A stretch of DNA of 64,000 nt from Allorhizobium undicola ORS 992 = ATCC 700741 (lineage in GTDB: Bacteria > Pseudomonadota > Alphaproteobacteria > Rhizobiales > Rhizobiaceae): contig NZ_JHXQ01000008.1 in the NCBI RefSeq assembly GCF_000621665.1, forward strand, positions 1 through 64,000, given 5' to 3'. This document shows positions 10,268 to 19,602 of this stretch, piece after piece. The first letter of the stretch is position 1. Every line of letters starts with the position of its first letter. The notes beneath the pieces are model-generated. The model was given only the letters and a program-made list of their open reading frames with translations. It was not told where the DNA came from and did not search any database. A program made the translations under genes and the position numbers.

Positions 10268-11779
10268 TCAGGCCGCCCGGGCCGTATCCATGTAGTCCTC
10301 CAGCCCCTTCGCCTCCTCACGGCTCAGGAACAGGCCTTGCTTGGTGCGCCGCCAGAGAATGTCTTCAGCGGTCGTTGCCCATTCGCGGGCGATCAGCCAA
10401 TCGACTTCCGCCTGATAAAGCGTGCCGCCAAAATGCTGGCCAAGCTCATTTTCGCTTCTGGCGCTGCCCAGCATGGTATGCGCCAGCGTGCCATAGCAGC
10501 GGACAAGACGCTTTGCGTGACGCTCGGACAGGAAGGGAAATGCGCCCTTCAACCTGCCGACTTCACTCTCATAACCCGTCGCCGCAAACTCTCCTCCCGG
10601 CAGATGGCTGCCGCCGGTCCAGGGCGCACCCTTGATGCCGATGCTCTCGCCAATCTTTTCCAGCGCGTGTTCGCCAAGACGGCGATAGGTGGTGAGCTTG
10701 CCGCCGAAGACATTGAGAAGCGGTGCGCCGCCCTCCGGCTGATCGATCTTCAAAACGTAGTCACGGGTTGCTTCCTGCGCCTTCGAGGCTCCGTCGTTGA
10801 AGAGGGGCCGCACGGCGGAATAGGTCCAGACAATATCGTCGCGCGTTACGGGCTCGGCGAAATATTCGCTGGCGCAGGCGCAGAGATAGTCGGTTTCCTC
10901 GTCGGAAATCGCCACATCCTTGGGGTCGCCCTTGTAATCGCGGTCGGTGGTGCCGATCAGCGTGAAATCCGTTTCATAGGGAATGGCGAAGATGATGCGA
11001 TTATCCGGATTCTGGAAGAAATAGGCGCGGGGATCGTCGAACTTCTTTTTCACGACGATATGGCTGCCCTGAACGAGACGCACATTATGCGCCTGATTTC
11101 TTCCCATGGCGCCGGAAAGAACTTGATCCACCCATGGACCGGCGGCGTTCACCAGCATTTTTGCCTTGAAGGTCTTGCGGGCACGGCTGGCGCGGTCTTC
11201 CACCTCGATCAACCAGATGCCGTCTTCGCGCCGTGCGCCGATCACGCGGTGGCGGCTCAGAATGGTAGCGCCCTTGTCGGCGGCGTCCCGCGCATTCAGC
11301 ACCACCAGTCTGGCGTCGTCCACCCAGCCATCGGAATATTCAAAGGCGCGGGTGAAAAGCGGCTTCAGCGGCTTGCCCGCCGGATCACGGCGCATGTTGA
11401 GGGTGCGCGTGGCAGGAAGGAGCTTGCGCCCGCCCAGATGGTCGTAAAGGAAAAGCCCCAGCCGGATCAACCAGGCCGGACGGATGCCACCCTTGTGAAA
11501 GGGCAGGACGAAACGCATGGGCCAGATGATATGCGGCGCCATGGCCCACAGCACTTCGCGCTCCATCAGCGCTTCGCGCACCAGGCGAAATTCGTAATGT
11601 TCCAGATAGCGCAGCCCGCCATGGATAAGCTTGGTGGCGCCGGACGAGGTGCCGGAGGCAAAATCATTCATTTCCGCAAGGGCAACGCTATAGCCGCGGC
11701 CCACGGCATCACGGGCAATACCGCAGCCATTAATGCCGCCACCCACAACGAAAATGTCGAAAAGCTGACCGTCGGACAC
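10268..11779 (-). CDS. glpD: Aerobic glycerol-3-phosphate dehydrogenase GlpD
   Basis: FAD enzyme that oxidises glycerol-3-phosphate to dihydroxyacetone phosphate at the inner membrane and feeds electrons to quinone. The N-terminal dinucleotide fold is DIFVVGGGINGCGIARDA, followed by SGTSSGATKLIHGGLRYLEH and, later, IGTTDRDYKGDP. It is 503 residues from a GTG (VSDGQLFD) preceded by AGGAGGGG; an in-frame ATG twelve codons upstream has no better site. Located between glpR and the importer genes, as in rhizobial glycerol operons. No glpK kinase gene is seen in this window. Confidence 0.94.
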   Translation of the reverse strand: MSDGQLFDIFVVGGGINGCGIARDAVGRGYSVALAEMNDFASGTSSGATKLIHGGLRYLEHYEFRLVREALMEREVLWAMAPHIIWPMRFVLPFHKGGIRPAWLIRLGLFLYDHLGGRKLLPATRTLNMRRDPAGKPLKPLFTRAFEYSDGWVDDARLVVLNARDAADKGATILSRHRVIGARREDGIWLIEVEDRASRARKTFKAKMLVNAAGPWVDQVLSGAMGRNQAHNVRLVQGSHIVVKKKFDDPRAYFFQNPDNRIIFAIPYETDFTLIGTTDRDYKGDPKDVAISDEETDYLCACASEYFAEPVTRDDIVWTYSAVRPLFNDGASKAQEATRDYVLKIDQPEGGAPLLNVFGGKLTTYRRLGEHALEKIGESIGIKGAPWTGGSHLPGGEFAATGYESEVGRLKGAFPFLSERHAKRLVRCYGTLAHTMLGSARSENELGQHFGGTLYQAEVDWLIAREWATTAEDILWRRTKQGLFLSREEAKGLEDYMDTARAA

Positions 11780-11832
11780 GAACCCCTCCTGTTTCGCAAT
11801 GCAGCAAAACAGCAAATTACGAAAGTTCGTGT

Positions 11833-11861
11833 AGCTAAAGCGAAGGTATAGTGAATGTCAA
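11833..11861 (-). promoter_or_regulatory. Candidate glpD promoter
   Basis: On the minus strand TTGACA (11861-11856) is followed after 17 bases by TTAGCT (11838-11833), about 55 bp before the glpD start. The -35 is perfect but the -10 is weak. It lies in the 100-bp glpR-glpD spacer, where a GlpR operator would also be expected. Confidence 0.35.
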
Positions 11862-11879
11862 ATGAAAGTTTCGGAACAG

Positions 11880-12683
11880 CTAAGATCCCCGGTCCTGCGC
11901 TTCGATCAGGCGCACGCCATGTTCCCGGCATATGGTTTTCAGGGCGGGAATGGAGCAGGTGTCGGTGATGAAGGTGTGGACCTGCGAAAGATGGCCGATG
12001 CGCACGGGGGCGGCGCGGTCGAATTTGGAGGAATCGGCCACGAGAATCACGTGGCGGGCATTGGCCATGATCGCCTGTGCCACTTTCACTTCGCGATAAT
12101 CGTAATCAAGCAGCGCGCCGTCATGGTCGATGGCTGAAACGCCGATGACGGCGTAATCCACCTTGAACTGGCGAATGAAATCCACGGCCGCCTCGCCGAC
12201 AATGCCGCCATCCGAGCCGCGAACCACGCCGCCAGCAATCACCACCTCAATGGCGGGGAACACCCTCAAGCGATTGGCAACATTGATGTTATTGGTAATG
12301 ACCATCAGGTCGCGGTGGTCTAGCAATGCCTCGCCGACGGCTTCGGTGGTGGTGCCGATATTGATGAAGAGCGAGGAATTATCGGGAATGAGGCTGGCGG
12401 CAGCCCGGCCTATCCCCTGTTTTTCCGGGGCGGCAATGGAGCGGCGGGCCTCGTAGCGCACATTTTCCGCGCCGCTGGGGAAGATCGCACCGCCATGCAC
12501 GCGGGTAAGCTGGCGCGATTCGCACAGATCGTTCAGATCCTTGCGTATCGTTTGCGGCGTGACAGAAAAGCGGCTTGCCAGTTCCTCGACCAGCACGCGG
12601 CCCTCGGCCTTGGCAATCTCCAATATCTGGGTCTGGCGCGGAGAGAGAAACATGGGTGTTTCCGTGGTTCGTTTTTCTTTCAT
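11880..12683 (-). CDS. glpR: DeoR-family repressor of glycerol genes, GlpR
   Basis: DeoR-type transcription factor. The N-terminal helix-turn-helix (SPRQTQILEIAKAEGRVLVE, then SVTPQTIRKDLNDLCE, ending LTRVHGGA) is followed by a sugar-phosphate sensor domain with INIGTTTEAVGEALL and VIGVSAIDHDGALLDYD. Glycerol-3-phosphate is the usual inducer for glycerol-linked members. The listed start gives 267 residues; MFLSPRQTQ ten codons later is a good alternative, as neither has a clear ribosome-binding site and the upstream one lies near a tandem repeat. Head of the glp block, transcribed toward glpD. Confidence 0.88.
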   Translation of the reverse strand: MKEKRTTETPMFLSPRQTQILEIAKAEGRVLVEELASRFSVTPQTIRKDLNDLCESRQLTRVHGGAIFPSGAENVRYEARRSIAAPEKQGIGRAAASLIPDNSSLFINIGTTTEAVGEALLDHRDLMVITNNINVANRLRVFPAIEVVIAGGVVRGSDGGIVGEAAVDFIRQFKVDYAVIGVSAIDHDGALLDYDYREVKVAQAIMANARHVILVADSSKFDRAAPVRIGHLSQVHTFITDTCSIPALKTICREHGVRLIEAQDRGS

Positions 12684-12690
12684 CTTAAAG

Positions 12691-12829
12691 CACGCTCAGG
12701 AAAAGTGTCAGCGGTTTTCCGTTGAAGCGTGCGTGAAAGAAAGCACGCTCAGGAAAAGTGTCAGCGGTTTTCCGTGGGAGCGTGCGTGAAAGAAACCCAC
12801 GCTCAGGAAAAGTGTCAGCGGTTTTCCGT
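12691..12829. repeat. Tandem repeat, about 2.6 units of 53-54 bp
   Basis: Units begin CACGCTCAGGAAAAGTGTCA at 12691, 12744 and 12798 and contain GCGGTTTTCCGT. The core AAAAGTG-x-CAGCGGTTTT-CCG matches the core of the dispersed intergenic repeats (for example 36613-36632). It sits between divergent glpR and the SDR gene, so it may affect both promoters. Confidence 0.9.
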
Positions 12830-12914
12830 GAAGAAATACGAGTGGCAGGCATGGCGATTTTTCGCGAAGGGAATAGGTTGGGAAAAAGCGAAAGAAAACG
12901 AAAGGGAGGATGCC

Positions 12915-13679
12915 GTGTTTGATAAAGCGTTGTTCAAGGGCAAAACGGTGGTCGTCACCGGGGCGGGGCGCGGCATAGGATTGGCAACGGCACAGGCTTT
13001 TCTGGCGCATGGGGCAGATGTTATCGCCCATGCCGGGCGAAGCCTGCCAAAGGAGGGGGCGCTTGTCGAGGCCGAACGCCAGGGCCGTTGCCGGTTGATT
13101 GCGGCGGATTTTCTGGAGCAGGGCGGGGTTGCGGCGTTTTCCGAGGCCGTGAGGCAGCAGACGGACCATATCGACATTCTCATCAACAATGCCGGTACGA
13201 TGCAGGGCCGCTTTCCCGCCGAAGGGCTGACGTCGCAGCAATATGAAAGCGTGGTGCAACTCAACCAGACTTCCGTGGTGGCGCTGACCACGGCATTGCT
13301 GCCGGATTTGAAGCAGGCAAAGTCTGCGGCAATCATCAATACCGTGTCGATTTCTGCCCGAACCGGCGGCAGTCCGGGCTCATCGATCTATTCGGCCAGC
13401 AAGGCCTTCATATCCACGTGGTCGCGAGCGCTGGCGCGTGAGCTTGCGCCGGATGGCATCCGGGTCAATTGCGTCTCTCCGGGCACGATCGATACTGATT
13501 TTCATCAGCGCTATTCCAGTGCGGAAAAACTGGAAGCGACGCGAAAGTCCATTCCCCTGCAAAGACTGGGAACTGCTGAGGATTGCGCGCCGTCCTACCT
13601 GTTTCTCGCCGCCCCCAGCCTTTCCGGCTATATCACCGGCCAGGTGCTGGAGATCAATGGCGGGCAATTGATGGCCTGA
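12915..13679 (+). CDS. Short-chain dehydrogenase/reductase (FabG-like)
   Basis: A classical SDR of 254 residues from a GTG start preceded by GGGAGG. It has the NAD(P)-binding TGAGRGIG (residues 15-22), NNAG (91-94), and catalytic Tyr159 and Lys163 in IYSASKAF, then RVNCVSPGTIDTDF and a C-terminal ITGQVLEINGGQLMA typical of 3-oxoacyl-ACP reductase-like enzymes. The ORF could be read further upstream, but that runs into the tandem repeat. The substrate cannot be inferred from context. Confidence 0.85.
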   Translation: MFDKALFKGKTVVVTGAGRGIGLATAQAFLAHGADVIAHAGRSLPKEGALVEAERQGRCRLIAADFLEQGGVAAFSEAVRQQTDHIDILINNAGTMQGRFPAEGLTSQQYESVVQLNQTSVVALTTALLPDLKQAKSAAIINTVSISARTGGSPGSSIYSASKAFISTWSRALARELAPDGIRVNCVSPGTIDTDFHQRYSSAEKLEATRKSIPLQRLGTAEDCAPSYLFLAAPSLSGYITGQVLEINGGQLMA

Positions 13680-13705
13680 CAGCTCGCAGCCCAAGGCCTT
13701 CGCAA

Positions 13706-15844
13706 TTACTGGTTTCTGAGCTTGCCTTGCATGAGATCGATCACGGCGCGCGCCGCTTCCAGCACATTGGTGCCGGGGCCGAAAATGGCCGATACGCCGT
13801 GATCGAGCAGATAGGCGTAATCCTGGCGGGGAATGACGCCGCCGACGACGACGATGACGTGATCGGCCCCTTGCGCCTTCAGCGCTTCGACCAGTTGGGG
13901 GGCAAGCGTCTTGTGTCCGGCGGCAAGCGAGGACATGCCCACGACATGTACCTTTTCCGTAATGGCAAGACGCGCCGCTTCCTCCGGCGTCTGAAACAGC
14001 GGGCCAGCCACCACGTCGAAGCCGATGTCGCCAAAGGCGGAGGAAATCACCTTCGCGCCCCGATCATGCCCATCCTGCCCCAGCTTGGCGATCAGGATTT
14101 TCGGGCGGGCGCCGAGGTTCGTCGCAAAGTCGGAAAGCCGGCTAACGATCATCTTGTATTCGGGATCGTCCTCGTAGCTTTCACCGTAAACATCCTGCAC
14201 CACCCTGGGCGTTGCGGCGTGATCACCAAAGACCTCGCGCATGACATCGGAAATCTCGCCCACGGTCGCACGGGCGCGGGCAGCTTCGACGGCGGCGGCC
14301 AGAAGATTGCCCTTGCCGGTTTCGGCCACCTGTCTCAATCCGGCCAGTGCGGCTTCCACGGCCTTCTGGTCGCGCCTGCGGCGGGTTTCGTCAAGGCGCC
14401 GGATTTGCGCGGTGCGCACGGCGGAATTGTCGATTTCCAGAATTTCGATTTCAGCTTCGTTTTCCAGCCGGTACTTGTTGACCCCGACAATGACCTCGTC
14501 ACCGCGATCCACGGCAGCCTGGCGGCGGGTGGCGGCTTCCTCGATCAGGCGTTTCGGCAGGCCATCGGCAACGGCCTTCGTCATGCCGCCCAGGGCTTCC
14601 ACCTCTTCGATCAGCGCCCAGGCCTTCTCGGCCAGTTCGCTGGTGAGGCTTTCCACGTAATAGGAGCCTGCCAACGGATCGACCACCTTCGTCACGCCGG
14701 TTTCATGCTGAAGGATCAATTGCGTATTGCGGGCAATGCGGGCCGAAAACTCGGTCGGCAGGGCAATGGCCTCGTCAAAGGAATTGGTGTGCAGCGATTG
14801 CGTGCCGCCAAGAACCGCCGACATGGCTTCGAAGGCGGTGCGGATAATGTTGTTATAGGGATCCTGCTCCTGAAGCGAGACACCGGAGGTTTGACAGTGG
14901 GTGCGCAGCATCAGCGAGGCGGGCTTCTTCGGCTGGAACTCCTGCATGATCCTTGTCCATAACAGGCGGGCGGCGCGCAGCTTGGCCGCCTCCATGAAGA
15001 AATTCATGCCGATGGCGAAGAAGAAGGAGAGGCGTCCGGCAAATTCATCGATGTCCAGCCCCTTGGCCAGCGCGGCACGCACATATTCACGGCCATCGGC
15101 CAGCGTGAAGGCCAGTTCCTGCACCAGTGTCGCGCCCGCTTCCTGCATGTGATAGCCGGAAATGGAAATGGAGTTGAATTTCGGCATCTCGCGGGCCGTG
15201 TATTCGATAATGTCCGCAACGATCCGCATCGAAGGCTCTGGCGGATAGATATAGGTGTTGCGAACCATGAATTCCTTCAGAATATCATTCTGAATGGTGC
15301 CGGAAAGGGCGGCACGCGATACGCCCTGCTCCTCGCCCGCCACAATGAAATTCGCCAGAATGGGAATGACCGCACCGTTCATGGTCATGGAGACGGACAT
15401 GTCGTCGAGCGGAATGCCGTCGAACAGGATCTTCATGTCTTCGACGGAATCGATGGCAACGCCTGCCTTGCCCACATCACCCACGACGCGGGGGTGGTCG
15501 CTGTCATAACCGCGATGCGTGGCAAGATCGAAGGCAACGGAAAGCCCCTTCTGCCCTGCTGCAAGGTTGCGCTTGTAAAAGGCGTTGCTTTCCTCAGCCG
15601 TCGAAAACCCGGCATATTGGCGGATCGTCCAGGGGCGCCCTGCATACATTGTGGCCCGCGGACCCCGCGTGAAAGGCGCAAAGCCCGGCAGCGAACCGAG
15701 ATGACCCGCAGCCGCCAGATCGTCCTCAGTATAGAGCGGTTTGACGGAAATTCCTTCCGGCGTATTCCATGTGAGGCTTTCGGCCGGGGCTTTCAGCTCT
15801 TTCTCGGCCAGCCTTTGCCAATCCTGAAGGCTCTTGTCTGACAT
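13706..15844 (-). CDS. scpA: Methylmalonyl-CoA mutase
   Basis: Adenosylcobalamin enzyme converting (R)-methylmalonyl-CoA to succinyl-CoA, the last step of propionyl-CoA catabolism. 712 residues in a single fused chain: a catalytic barrel ([36 protein letters not shown]) and a C-terminal B12 domain. The cobalt-ligating histidine is H593 in [10 protein letters not shown]. It starts at MSDKSLQDW after AGGAGG; upstream extensions lack coding character. It lies downstream of pccA and pccB on the same strand, as expected for a propionate pathway. No methylmalonyl-CoA epimerase gene was seen here. Confidence 0.96.
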   Translation of the reverse strand: MSDKSLQDWQRLAEKELKAPAESLTWNTPEGISVKPLYTEDDLAAAGHLGSLPGFAPFTRGPRATMYAGRPWTIRQYAGFSTAEESNAFYKRNLAAGQKGLSVAFDLATHRGYDSDHPRVVGDVGKAGVAIDSVEDMKILFDGIPLDDMSVSMTMNGAVIPILANFIVAGEEQGVSRAALSGTIQNDILKEFMVRNTYIYPPEPSMRIVADIIEYTAREMPKFNSISISGYHMQEAGATLVQELAFTLADGREYVRAALAKGLDIDEFAGRLSFFFAIGMNFFMEAAKLRAARLLWTRIMQEFQPKKPASLMLRTHCQTSGVSLQEQDPYNNIIRTAFEAMSAVLGGTQSLHTNSFDEAIALPTEFSARIARNTQLILQHETGVTKVVDPLAGSYYVESLTSELAEKAWALIEEVEALGGMTKAVADGLPKRLIEEAATRRQAAVDRGDEVIVGVNKYRLENEAEIEILEIDNSAVRTAQIRRLDETRRRRDQKAVEAALAGLRQVAETGKGNLLAAAVEAARARATVGEISDVMREVFGDHAATPRVVQDVYGESYEDDPEYKMIVSRLSDFATNLGARPKILIAKLGQDGHDRGAKVISSAFGDIGFDVVAGPLFQTPEEAARLAITEKVHVVGMSSLAAGHKTLAPQLVEALKAQGADHVIVVVGGVIPRQDYAYLLDHGVSAIFGPGTNVLEAARAVIDLMQGKLRNQ

Positions 15845-16155
15845 GGAAATTCCTCCTGCGGATCCCTCAAGGCGTTGGTCTGCGTGCTGGAGCTGCAAAG
15901 CGCAGGCTCCATATGTTTCGTCGCATCGTGTCTCGGCATCGCTTCCTGCCCGGCAGGCAGGGAACCGGATTTGCTGGTGCCAGTGTAAAGCAATGGCCGG
16001 GGGCGAGGGCACTTGCGGTGTTACGGTGTCGTTTGCAGCAAGGCTATCCCTTGATATGTTAAGGTTGAACCTGTGTAAAATACCATATTGAGTTGCATTG
16101 CCATTTTGACACACTGGTCATTCGGCCACATGAATTCGCGCCCGATCCTGCCGAT
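15845..16155. other. Intergenic spacer pccA-scpA
   Basis: About 310 bp without a gene. It includes a small hairpin (CTGCC...GGCAG) near 15945-15960 and an A/T-richer part near 16030-16100 that may hold an scpA promoter. No confident promoter boxes, RNA gene or riboswitch seen; in particular no clear B12-box sequence was recognised. Confidence 0.5.
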
Positions 16156-18153
16156 TTATTCAAACTCCATGATGAGTTCATCCACGGCAAGGCTCTGGCC
16201 GGGGCTGGCGGAAATATGTTTCACGATGCCGCGCCTTTCGGCTTTCAGAATGTTTTCCATCTTCATGGCTTCCACCGTCGCCAGCGCCTGTCCCGCCTCC
16301 ACCGCATCGCCAACGGCCACCGAAATCGCCGTTACGACGCCCGGCATGGGGCAAAGCAGCATATTGGAGGTGTCCGGCGGCGTTTTCTTCGGCATCAGGC
16401 CTGCCAGTTTCGCTACGCGGGGGCTGCGCACATGGGCAATAACATCCATTCCCTTCCACCGCAGGCGAAGTGCAGTGCCCTTGCCCTCCACCTTGATTGC
16501 GGCGGCGGCGCCGTCGAATTGCACTCTTGCCAGCGTCTGTCCGGGCGTCCAGCCGGTTTCGACGGTAATGCTCTCCCCGGTCTGGAAATGCACCCGGTTT
16601 TCTTCGACCGTGACGGGGAAAGTCCTGTCTCCCAGTGTCACCATCCATTCCGCGCCCAGCTTGCGTGGATGATGGCCAAGCGTTCCGGAAATGCGGATGG
16701 CCCGGCTCTCGCGAATGAGATGCGCGATTGCCGCGAAGGCAGCAAGATGCAGGGCGCTTTGCGTATCCGGGATCACGCCGGAAAATCCTTCGGCAAATTC
16801 CTCGGCAATATAGGCCGTGGTCAACCTGCCCTGCCGAAACCGCTCCTGCTGCATGACAGCGGAAAGAAAGGGAAGGTTATGGCCAATACCCTCGACCTCG
16901 AAGGCGTCCAGCGCCTGCGACATGGCCGCCACCGCGCCCTCGCGGGTTTTTGCCCAGGTGCAGAGCTTGGCGATCATCGGATCGTAATACATGGAGATCT
17001 CGCCACCCTCGAAAACGCCGGTATCGTTGCGGATCACGCTGTCATCCGCCTGAATGCCCTCCCGTGGCGGGCGGTAGCGGGTCAGGCGGCCAATCGAGGG
17101 CAGGAAATTGCGGTAGGGATCCTCGGCATAAAGCCGGCTTTCGATTGCCCAGCCTGTGAGTGTCACGTCACTCTGGGCAAGCGCCAGTTTTTCGCCATTG
17201 GCAATGCGGATCATCTGTTCCACGAGATCAAGTCCGGTCACGAGTTCCGTCACCGGATGTTCCACCTGAAGGCGGGTATTCATCTCGAGAAAGTAGAAGC
17301 TGTTTGCCTTGCCATCGACGATGAATTCCACCGTTCCGGCGGAATGGTAGCCAACCGCCCTTGCCAGCGCCACGGCCTGTTCGCCCATGGCCTTTCGCGT
17401 CGCCTCATCCAGAAAGGGCGATGGCGCCTCTTCGATGACCTTCTGGTTTCGCCGTTGGATGGAGCATTCGCGCTCCCCGAGATAAAGGCAGGTGCCGTGC
17501 TGGTCGCCCAGAACCTGAATTTCGATATGGCGCGGCTCGGTGACGAATTTCTCGATGAAAATCCGGTCATCGCCAAAGGCATTCTTCGCCTCGTTTTTCG
17601 AGGATTGAAAACCTTCACGGGCCTCCTCGGCATTCCAGGCGATGCGCATACCCTTGCCCCCGCCGCCAGCGGAGGCCTTGATCATCACCGGATAGCCGAT
17701 TTCACCGGAGATCCTGACGGCTTCCTCGGCATCGGCGATCAGGCCCATATGGCCGGGAACCGTGGAAACGCCCGCTTCCGCCGCGATCTTCTTGGAGGTG
17801 ATCTTGTCGCCCATGGCGCGGATGGCCCCGACCGGCGGCCCGATAAAGGTCACGCCCGCCTTTTCCAGGGCCTCGGCAAAGGCGGCATTTTCAGAAAGAA
17901 AGCCATAGCCGGGGTGAACGGCGTCCGCGCCCGTCTGGCTGATTGCCTCGAGAATCCGGTCGATGACGATATAGGACTGGCTGGACGGTGCCGGGCCGAT
18001 ATGCACCGCCTCATCGGCCAGTCTCACATGGGCTGCGTCCTTGTCGGCGTCTGAATAGACCGCAACCGTCGAGATCCCCATTTTCCGGGCGGTCCTGATG
18101 ACCCGGCAGGCAATTTCACCGCGATTGGCTATGAGGATCTTCCGGATTGTCAT
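16156..18153 (-). CDS. pccA: Propionyl-CoA carboxylase alpha (biotin) subunit
   Basis: Biotin carboxylase plus biotin carrier chain, 665 residues. The N-terminal fold is IRKILIANRGEIACRVIRTA; the ATP-grasp loop is KASAGGGGKGMR; the catalytic region contains FLEMNTRLQVEHPVTE. The C-terminal biotinyl domain has EAMKMEN with biotin-accepting K631. With PccB it carboxylates propionyl-CoA to methylmalonyl-CoA, which ScpA (next on the strand) isomerises. Five bases separate its ATG from the preceding small ORF, so they are co-transcribed. Neighbourhood and length favour propionyl- over 3-methylcrotonyl-CoA carboxylase. Confidence 0.93.
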   Translation of the reverse strand: MTIRKILIANRGEIACRVIRTARKMGISTVAVYSDADKDAAHVRLADEAVHIGPAPSSQSYIVIDRILEAISQTGADAVHPGYGFLSENAAFAEALEKAGVTFIGPPVGAIRAMGDKITSKKIAAEAGVSTVPGHMGLIADAEEAVRISGEIGYPVMIKASAGGGGKGMRIAWNAEEAREGFQSSKNEAKNAFGDDRIFIEKFVTEPRHIEIQVLGDQHGTCLYLGERECSIQRRNQKVIEEAPSPFLDEATRKAMGEQAVALARAVGYHSAGTVEFIVDGKANSFYFLEMNTRLQVEHPVTELVTGLDLVEQMIRIANGEKLALAQSDVTLTGWAIESRLYAEDPYRNFLPSIGRLTRYRPPREGIQADDSVIRNDTGVFEGGEISMYYDPMIAKLCTWAKTREGAVAAMSQALDAFEVEGIGHNLPFLSAVMQQERFRQGRLTTAYIAEEFAEGFSGVIPDTQSALHLAAFAAIAHLIRESRAIRISGTLGHHPRKLGAEWMVTLGDRTFPVTVEENRVHFQTGESITVETGWTPGQTLARVQFDGAAAAIKVEGKGTALRLRWKGMDVIAHVRSPRVAKLAGLMPKKTPPDTSNMLLCPMPGVVTAISVAVGDAVEAGQALATVEAMKMENILKAERRGIVKHISASPGQSLAVDELIMEFE

Positions 18154-18158
18154 GATGG

Positions 18159-18536
18159 CTACACCTCGAATTCGTCTTCGAAGGATTCGGGAAAATTCTG
18201 CCGCGCCACCTTTTCGTTGATGACCAGCATGGCCTCATAGGAGAGGGGATCGAAATTCTTGTCGGCGGGAACGACCTCGCGCCCGAAAAGCAGGCAGAGC
18301 CGGGCGGCATCCAGATTGCCGCGCTCGAAGGGCTCGGCCCCGAAATGGTGCCAGAGCGCATGGAGGAAGGCGGCGTCGATGCGGTGTTCCTTGGTGCCGG
18401 GGCGGGCGCGGCGCGGAATATTCTTCAGCGGCGTCACCCCCTTGGGATTGGCGCGGCGGATGGTGAACTGAATGCCAGTTCCCGGCATTCCGCCGGGAAA
18501 GCCCCGGTGTTTCGTCATTTCGGGAAGGTTGGCCAC
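18159..18536 (-). CDS. Small conserved-looking protein in the pcc operon, function unknown
   Basis: 125 residues from a GTG with GGAG seven bases upstream. Basic N-terminal half (RRANPKGVTPLKNIPRRARP), then FLHALWHHFGAEPFERGNLD and an acidic end (FPESFEDEFEV). No signal peptide, membrane span or motif recognised. Its stop lies five bases before pccA, so it is translated from the same transcript. Possibly an accessory factor for the carboxylase, but this rests only on position. MTKHRGFPGG, six codons in, is an alternative start. Confidence 0.7.
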   Translation of the reverse strand: MANLPEMTKHRGFPGGMPGTGIQFTIRRANPKGVTPLKNIPRRARPGTKEHRIDAAFLHALWHHFGAEPFERGNLDAARLCLLFGREVVPADKNFDPLSYEAMLVINEKVARQNFPESFEDEFEV

Positions 18537-18592
18537 GGTCGTCTCCAGTCTGTCATGTCGTGAAATCTGTTGGTGGAGGCCATGCCTCCGGG

Positions 18593-18623
18593 CTCTGCCC
18601 CTCCCATTTGCTGAGGGGCAGAG
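18593..18623 (-). terminator. Hairpin downstream of yghU
   Basis: Arms CTCTGCCCCTC (18593-18603) and GAGGGGCAGAG (18613-18623) form a perfect 11-bp stem just after the yghU stop on the minus strand. No U-tract follows, so it may attenuate rather than fully stop transcription before the small gene and pccA. Confidence 0.5.
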
Positions 18624-18630
18624 AGGTTCT

Positions 18631-19524
18631 TCAGAGCGTCAGGCCGTCGAAATCCGCCGCATTATGGCGTTCCGGCAGGAAAGTGCCGGGCTCGCCGGAG
18701 GCCTTGTTGACGACAATGCCGCGCTTTAATCCGGCACGGGCGGCAAGCTGCTTTGCCCAGCGCTGCACATGTTCATATTCATGCGTTGCAAGGAAGGTTC
18801 CGGCATCGGGATAGGACTGGTCCAGCGCAAGGCGGCCATACCACGGCCAGATGGCCATATCGGCGATGGAATAGTCACTGCCAGCCACGAATTCGTTGTT
18901 GGCGAGCTGACGGTTCAGCACATCCATCTGGCGCTTGGCCTCCATGGCGTAGCGGTCGATGGCATATTGAATTTTCACGGGCGCATAGGCGAAGAAATGG
19001 CCGAAACCGCCGCCGACAAAGGGGGCCGAGCCCATTTGCCAGAACAGCCAGTTCATCACCTCGGCGCGGGCGCGGGCATCCTTGGGCAGGAAGGCGCCGA
19101 ACTTGTCGGCGAGGTAGACGAGGATCGAGCCGGATTCGAAAAGCCGCACCGGCTCGCCGCCATCGCGAGGTTTGCGGTCCAGAAGGGCCGGGATCTTCGA
19201 ATTGGGGTTCACATCCACAAAGCCCGAGCCGAACTGCTCGCCCTTGCCGATGGTGATCAGCCATGCGTCGTAATCCGCCGCTTTGATGCCTGCTTCCAGC
19301 AGTTCCTCCAGAAGGATCGTCACCTTCTGGCCGTTCGGCGTCGCCAGAGAATAAAGTTGCAGGTCATGCTCGCCGACGGGCAGGTCCTTGTCATGGGTGG
19401 GGCCTGCGACAGGGCGGTTGATGCTGGCGAATTGTCCGCCATTGCCCGCATCCCACGTCCAGACACGGGGCGGTTCATAGCCGGCGGGCAGGTTGTTTTC
19501 CGGAGGAAATTTCGTCTCGGTCAT
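18631..19524 (-). CDS. yghU: Glutathione S-transferase-like disulfide-bond oxidoreductase, YghU type
   Basis: 297 residues. The N-terminal extension YEPPRVWTWDAGNGGQFASI with NRPVAGPTHDKDLPVG is characteristic of the YghU/Nu-class family. The thioredoxin-like domain follows (LQLYSLATPNGQKVTILLEE, NSKIPALLD, LFESGSILVYLAD) and then an all-helical domain with SDYSIADMAIWPWY. Family members reduce disulfides using glutathione. It lies between pccB and the small pcc-operon gene but has no obvious metabolic link to propionate. Confidence 0.93.
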   Translation of the reverse strand: MTETKFPPENNLPAGYEPPRVWTWDAGNGGQFASINRPVAGPTHDKDLPVGEHDLQLYSLATPNGQKVTILLEELLEAGIKAADYDAWLITIGKGEQFGSGFVDVNPNSKIPALLDRKPRDGGEPVRLFESGSILVYLADKFGAFLPKDARARAEVMNWLFWQMGSAPFVGGGFGHFFAYAPVKIQYAIDRYAMEAKRQMDVLNRQLANNEFVAGSDYSIADMAIWPWYGRLALDQSYPDAGTFLATHEYEHVQRWAKQLAARAGLKRGIVVNKASGEPGTFLPERHNAADFDGLTL

Positions 19525-19602
19525 CGGGCAATCCTTGTCAGATCAGAATGGGTTTGGGGCGGTGAGCAGCGGCTTGGCGGGAGATGTAAGCGCGCCACGG
19601 GC

